64,000 bases of DNA. It comes from Morella rubra. Its lineage: Eukaryota > Streptophyta > Magnoliopsida > Fagales > Myricaceae. The position numbers were made by a program, and so were the translations under genes. Shown in pieces: positions 58,720 through 64,000 of the stretch; the stretch's first letter is position 1; the number at the start of each line of letters is the position of its first letter. The notes below the pieces were generated by a model, which was given only the letters and a program-made list of their open reading frames with translations, was not told the origin of the DNA and did no database searches. The stretch is from assembly GCA_003952965.2 (NCBI GenBank), contig CM025853.1:10859161-10923160 (forward strand), in the 5' to 3' direction.

Positions 58720-59189
58720 CATCAAGGAGGCAAAACTGATTTGGATCTCATTGAGAGTATGCCTGATATTCACAAAGTCTCAAATCTTTTAAATGGAGGA
58801 AGCACGGTAGAAACAAATGTGGAGCGTGAGGGAGAACCTTATAATTTTCTACAAACAACATGATCGTTTCTAGCGGAGCGACGTATGCCTATTCAATTAG
58901 CCAAAAGCATTAAAGAGCCTAAATTAGACTATCATTTGCAAAAAGAAGATAAATAAATCTCACAATTGCCACAATTGGTTGGATTGTCCATTGAATGATG
59001 TACGACCCACATTATCTAGCCATCATTTGATGTTTTATAATGTCTCTCTCTTCGGAGTGGACCATTCTAATTCGGCTAAAAATTGAAAAGGATCATAATC
59101 CTTATGAGATAATATTGAAGAAGAGAAAGCATCCGATCCATATTGTAGGATACCATAGCGAGATAGATATCTACATGTCACATCTAGAT

Positions 59190-59913
59190 AAAAATTGTAT
59201 CAAGCCAAACAAGGAGGGTGACATCCTCGAATTCGTCTATTCATCCTTAAGAATTGCTTCATCCATTCAGTTTCAATTCATAATTAATTACATAAATACC
59301 TAGATTCCTTACATTTAGTATCAAAGCTTTGATCCTAATGACTTAGGGAGCAAGATTTTTGCAGTTGGAGGACACCGTTAACCAGGTGAAATCTTAGCAA
59401 GATACTCATCAGAAATTGTTGGAGACGATGTCACAACAGTTGCTCCAAATTGCAGACAACATCAAGACTATATCCGTCTCAAAATGGAAGAGGGTGCATC
59501 TGAAAGGTTTTGGAGATCTGGGAGACTTTGGAGATCTAGGTGGGTTTGGTGGAGGAGCTGGAGAACTGGAGGGTGCTAGAGAGCCCATGTAGTATGGAGA
59601 AGGGCAATTGGGTAGTATTGGAGGTCCACAATTCAGACCTCTCAAACTGAAGTTTTCCCGATTTGACGGAGATAACCCATCAGCTTGGATTTATAAAGCT
59701 AACTAGTTTTATAGCTTTTACCAAAAAACTGTTGAGCAGAGAGTGTTCTTGGCATCATTTCATATGGATAGGGATGCCTTGGTATGGTTCCAGGATGTAG
59801 AAGAAGTAGGAGTGTTCCGCAGTTGGGAAGCCTTCACTAAGGCCCTCTATACCAGGTCTGGGACAATGGTGTATGGTGACCCCATGGAAGCTTTACATCG
59901 ACTAAGGCAAACT
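59190..59913 (+). mobile_element. Ty3/gypsy remnant, copy 2 left part: LTR end, degenerate PBS and gag
   Basis: Homologous to copy 1 from AAGGAGGGTGAC (LTR end) through the gag. The primer-binding site has decayed to TAGTATCAAAGC (59312-59323). Several in-frame stops are present. This copy preserves the site where copy 1 received its hAT insertion. It is itself interrupted at 59913 by a solo LTR and resumes at 61531. Confidence 0.8.
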
Positions 59914-61525
59914 TGATAGGGACCTCGGCCTAGATCCCTCACTAATGCCTATCCTCCTCACAAGTAAGGATTGTGAGTACTCGTGTTTAGCCCATGCCTC
60001 AAATTGATACTCATTGGCTGACCCAGTGAGGTACTCAAGAGCAATATAGCTCGAGTATCGGAACAAAAGAAAAGGAAGATCTTTTTGGTATTTTGGATTT
60101 TATCGAAAAATAAATTTAAAGAAATATGGATGGTTGGGAAGATAGATGAAAAGCCTAAACTCTAATGGGCTAGCACTTGAAACAAACTTAGAATCTGAGA
60201 TACGCAAGCCTAAGTTTAGAGAATCTAAAACCTAATTGTGGAACAAAGTCGGCTTAACCCAACGATGAACCTCTAACAAAGTAGAAGAGATGTCAGGCCT
60301 AACCCCAAGCACAAACCTCCTCTGCTAGCCCAAGCTTCTAGGCCTAACCCCAGTCGCCAATTGCCCCCAACTTGATCGGCATAACCCAATGCTAGTTAGG
60401 TCTAACAAGTGTGAATAGTGTTAGGCCTAACCCCAAGCACTATAGCACCCATGCTAGCCCAAGTGTCAGGCTTAACCCCGAACACCGAAGATAAAGGCAC
60501 AAAGGCCAAAAAGCTCCCTTGGAGACTTTTATTCAATTGATAATATTCAATGGATGCTTACAAATGGTGCCATAGGAGGGGTATATATAGTACCTCCATG
60601 GGCTTGGGCGGCAAGGGGCTTTCCTTGTGAAAGAAAAGCTTGATTGCCACACAATCAATCCTTTAGGATCCTATTGAGGTTAGAAAGGAAAGATCTAAGA
60701 GATCTTTGCCTTTTCCTCAAAACTAGCCAAATAAAGGACAAATCAATCAAAGATTGATTGCCACTTATTTAGCACATGTGGCTAGGCCATAAGCTTCCAT
60801 ATAAAAGCAAAGCTAATTGCCACATGCTTTAAAATCTCCTATCTTTAATCAATGATCAATCTTCTCAAAATAGGACCAAGATTATTTCCTTAATTGAATC
60901 TCACCAACATGGTAATGTTTGAGAAAAAGCAATAAAGATAACACCCTAATTAGGGGATTCGGCCATATAGGGATCCCACATGCGGTTTACCCTATATGGC
61001 CCTTTCCTAGCCGCTTGCGGTGGTTGCCACTGCCCACTCCACCACCTTGTAGGTGGTGATATCAAAATGATCCCCATGGTCTCTTGAGTCTTTTGAGACC
61101 AACCTCTTATGTGCTCCTCTGTGCACCGCCGTGTCCGGTGGTCGTGTGGTGGTGCTACCAATCAACTCCACTTGGCCTCGAGATCTTCCTTGAATTAACT
61201 CCCCATGCACACTTGGTTGCTTTGCCGTGGTTGGTTGCCATGAGGTGGTGCCATCAATGTGCTCCACTAAGTCCCGGGAACCTCCTTGCATCAGCTACTC
61301 ATGCAACTATGGATGAATCGCCACGATTGATGGTCTTGTGGTGGCACTTTCGTTGTGCTTCTCAACTCCTCCTGAGTTATTGTGCATTGCCTCTCCATAG
61401 CTCTTCTAAGCCATGCTGAGGCTTGTGGCCTTGCTGGCCTGTCTTGTCTTGGCAATGCCGTGGGGCATGCCAATGTGCTGCTAGGCGTGTCATGACTTGG
61501 GCCATGGCATGTCATGGGCGTGTCA
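59914..61525. mobile_element. Solo LTR, 1.6 kb, inserted in gag copy 2
   Basis: The element starts TGATAGGG and ends GTGTCA (TG...CA termini). It is flanked by the 5-bp duplication AAACT at 59909-59913 and 61526-61530. There is no internal retroelement coding, so it is a recombined solo LTR. Within it, 60260-60490 repeats AGGCCTAACCCCAAGCAC-type words, a TATATATAG box lies near 60590, and 61020-61380 has about three diverged GTGGTGGT-rich units. Confidence 0.88.
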
Positions 61526-61530
61526 AAACT

Positions 61531-61770
61531 ACCACAGTCATTGAATACAAAGCTCAATTTGGTGGCCTAAAAGATGAAATCAGGTTCCAGGTCAAACTCT
61601 TTAACCCACCTACCTTTAATGTTGCATTTGGTCTTGCCAAAATCCAGAAGGAGAGTATTGCTACAATTAAAAAGAGCCTCAGGATTGGTTTTGTGGATCC
61701 AAACAGAAATCAGAATTCCAACTATCTTTGTATTTCGAATCCTGTTACACTTGATGGTTTATGATGAATC
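61531..61770 (+). mobile_element. Ty3/gypsy remnant, copy 2 right part: gag
   Basis: Resumes with TVIEYKAQFGGL and LKDEIRFQVKLFNPPTF, parallel to copy 1 at 53000-53281. It ends at the same relative place. About 50 bases of the copy 1 sequence (the RIKGLSE block) are missing. Confidence 0.8.
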
Positions 61771-62710
61771 AGTTGATTTATGGTCAACACTTCGGAGTAA
61801 ATGTGCCTCATACTTCGTGTAATCTCCCTTCTGCAAAACAACAAAGATGACCCCGGACACCGGGGTAAGGCACCTTTGATGCTTAAGTCAGTGTTTTGGT
61901 ATTTCAATATTTATACTTTTAGTCTCTCGAACCACTTACCTTCTTTCTTTATGATACTTTGCTTTTATAGTCCTTTCTACACGTCCTCGTATTTCCCTTT
62001 TGGCGGTAATTTGATCCCTGTGGCATCGTGTCCTGGGATTTACTCTCTACACGTTTTCATAATGGGCAGTTGCTTTGATCATGGGAATGTCGGGATTGTG
62101 GGACTGTTACATGTTACGAGTTGTTTTTGTAACTATTCTCGACACGTGTCGTGGCTTCTCCTCTTTGTGGGCTTTCTTTGGCATGGGCCTAATTTCATCG
62201 TTGGACTTTTCGCATGTGTGATCATGTTCATTGAGCCCAAATTATTTGGGCTCAATTGATTCAATTTCGGCATCATTAGAGTCCCCCCCCCCCAATTCTC
62301 GAGCAGATTCGTTTATGAATCGGGTTGAGAATGTTTGCTTTTGCTTTTTGTATAAACATTTGTATAAAAATCGAAGCTATATTAACGAACTGAATTTTTA
62401 TTAATGATTACATATCAGTCCAAGGAGAAATTGCCCATTCAATTATCTCTCCCTTGAAGCCTAACTATATGTCACAATAAATGAATTCTTTGTTCACATA
62501 ACAAGTGCCAAAGAATTAGCGTCTACAGTTGATCCACCATTCTGAAAATGACACCGTTATTTCTGCTTCTTCTGGAATGTAACAAGTATCCTCTTCGGGG
62601 CATGCCAATCTTTCCTTTAGCCTGTATTGATGTACATCGGTACCTCCCCATCTTGCCGTCACCTAGTCAAGAATAGCGTTGTGTACAGCTTCCATTTGTT
62701 CTGCCCGTAA
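61771..62710. other. Spacer, possible LTR-like fragment
   Basis: No gene recognised. 61850-61890 (CACCTTTGATGCTTAAGTCAG) and 62281-62335 (C10 run, AATTCTCGAG, ATGAATCGGGTTGAGAATG) look like LTR text. I could not define boundaries. Confidence 0.35.
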
Positions 62711-63151
62711 TTATTCTCTAAGCTCTATCATTATGTCAATAGCAGCTTGCCTTGCATCTCCTCCTTGATGGTGATAAGCCAAAGCAAGGAGATATTTAGC
62801 CTCCGCGTTCCCTTCCTTTGCCGAGGTGTGAACCTCTTTTAGCCCTTTTTCGAATGTTACACTCCAGCACAACTTCTCACTACCTCGGAAAAACAACTAA
62901 TCTGGGTTTTGATTCTCATAACATTTGTTGTTTAGAGTCTGTCATGCCTCAATCGGGGGGTTAGGAGGTTGCACATCTTCAATCTTCTGTCTTAGATACA
63001 CTGCAAATCCATGGGCTGCCTTGCAAAATTTCTTCAACACGATGCAAAGGCCTTGTCATTCTCTTGGGTTATCATGGACTACCCAATTTATCACCTCGGC
63101 CCAGAGCTCTTCAGGCAGGGTTTGAGTAGAGTTTTGCTTTGATGGCTGCAT
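62711..63151 (-). pseudogene. F-box protein pseudogene (SEL1-like-repeat type)
   Basis: A single minus-strand frame from ATG at 63151 to the stop at 62711 is broken by three in-frame stops. It begins with an F-box-like LPEELWAEVINWVV and continues LKKFCKAAHGFAVYLRQ. It ends with a SEL1/TPR-like repeat (GLKEVHTSAKEGNAEAKYLL, then AYHHQGGD). This order suits the plant F-box family typified by At2g35280/At1g67340, which act in SCF ubiquitin ligases. One continuous frame with only stops suggests decay of an intronless gene. Confidence 0.55.
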
Positions 63152-63384
63152 CCTTAATTTTTCAAGCTATTTTTTGTTTTTGTTGCATCTCTGTTGAGAT
63201 GGTTCCCCCCTTTATACCTGTATATTTTGGCGGTTATTTTTCAAAAAAGATTATTTAAGAAAAAGTGCTCAATTGATCGTGCATCGTCTTTTAAGTTGCA
63301 CATCTCTTTTAATTCCACATTTTTCGGCATTTGGGGTGTCTTTTCTTTGCGTGTCTTGAGCAGCACGTACCGTTTCTGACTCTT

Positions 63385-63740
63385 GATGCTTCAGCTAGTT
63401 ATCTTCTGCTGGTGACACGTAGTTGGTGTATGGCCTTCGACGGTTTGCTGGAGCTAACGTACATTGTTCCGCTTATATGAGAGGACAATTAAGTACAATT
63501 TTTGACATCGATGCTCCGGTTGATTGTCGTCTGGGGTGACACGTGGTATACGCCAGCTTCCCTGTGACTGTAGGAATTGACGTGCATCATTTCGCTGTGT
63601 TTTGGGCAGTCCGTTGCATTTAATGTTGCAACTTCCGACATTTGACGCTTCGGCTGATTATCGTCTGAGGATGACACGTGGTATATGCCAGCCTTCCGAC
63701 GACTGTTTGATCTGATGTGCATCACTTCGCCATGAAAGGT
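63385..63740. repeat. Three tandem units with ACACGTGG-type boxes
   Basis: Units start near 63385, 63510 and 63647. Each has GATGCTTC-GGTTGATT-TCGTCTG, then GGTGACACGTGGTATA-like text (the first unit has CACGTA), CCAGC-TTCC and GCATCA-TTCGC. Period is about 130 bp. The G-box core CACGTG in two units is a known bZIP/bHLH site. Whether it acts here is unknown. Confidence 0.8.
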
Positions 63741-64000
63741 GGGTTGTAGCCAACTGGACAGGGGACATAATTTTCAACATGGAAAATCATTCCTCTATAT
63801 CCGATATGGTGTGTTAGCCACCCTTTCATCTTCCTTGTCATTACCCTCATTTCCTTCCTTCCAACTTGCATCCGTAAGCTCCAGATCATGTCTCAATCTT
63901 GCTTACGGAATGTTTCGTCCCTTGTAGTATGGTAAAGGATTGCTAGAAAGTATCAGGTTGATTTATGCCCTTCTGAAGCTGCTCCCCTCAACTTGTTGAT
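63741..64000. other. Right edge, nothing recognised
   Basis: No recognisable gene or element boundary up to the end of the window. Confidence 0.4.

Overview
This is nuclear DNA from a flowering plant, most likely a eudicot. Genes carry many short GT-AG introns, intergenic DNA is AT-rich, there is a plastid-derived tRNA, and LTR, LINE, hAT, CACTA and Mutator-type elements are all present. I cannot name the species.

Layout. 1-7.4 kb is gene-poor. It holds a decayed, minus-strand fragment of an endogenous pararetrovirus (2.4-3.8 kb) and an inverted duplication (6.35-7.4 kb). 7.5-15.3 kb is a 12-exon DEAD-box RNA helicase gene of the HAS1/DDX18 (plant RH27/RH51) type, with two apparent one-base deletions. 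16.6-28.5 kb is a 10-exon zinc-dependent alcohol-dehydrogenase-like gene. Its exons 5-9 occur twice in a practically perfect tandem copy with a mosaic junction, which may be an assembly artefact. 30.6-35.7 kb (minus) is a four-exon DUF1308/UPF0415 gene, with a plastid trnF copy in its first intron.

36-64 kb is mostly mobile DNA. Its centre is a nest of four elements, each boundary marked by a target-site duplication. A Ty3/gypsy gag remnant was split by a hAT-type element (8-bp TSD). That was split by a CACTA element (3-bp TSD), and that by a 7.56-kb Mutator-like element (9-bp TSD, 210-bp TIRs). The Mutator-like element looks young. It carries two convergent genes: a MURA-type transposase with MuDR, DDE, SWIM and CCHC regions, and a small GRF-zinc-finger/coiled-coil/membrane-anchor protein. 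The transposase gene ends in a ladder of four exons of exactly 72 nt, each encoding a related Ser/Thr/Pro repeat. A 23-bp duplication at its first coding splice donor may shift its frame.

53-64 kb holds a CACTA TnpD N-terminal fragment, a second copy of the same gag family split by a 1.6-kb solo LTR (TSD AAACT), an F-box pseudogene and a three-unit tandem repeat containing CACGTG boxes.

The three host genes have unrelated housekeeping or metabolic roles and do not form a functional cluster. The only visible gene-gene partnership is the convergent pair inside the Mutator-like element. All exon calls were made by eye from splice sites and family resemblance; no search was run.
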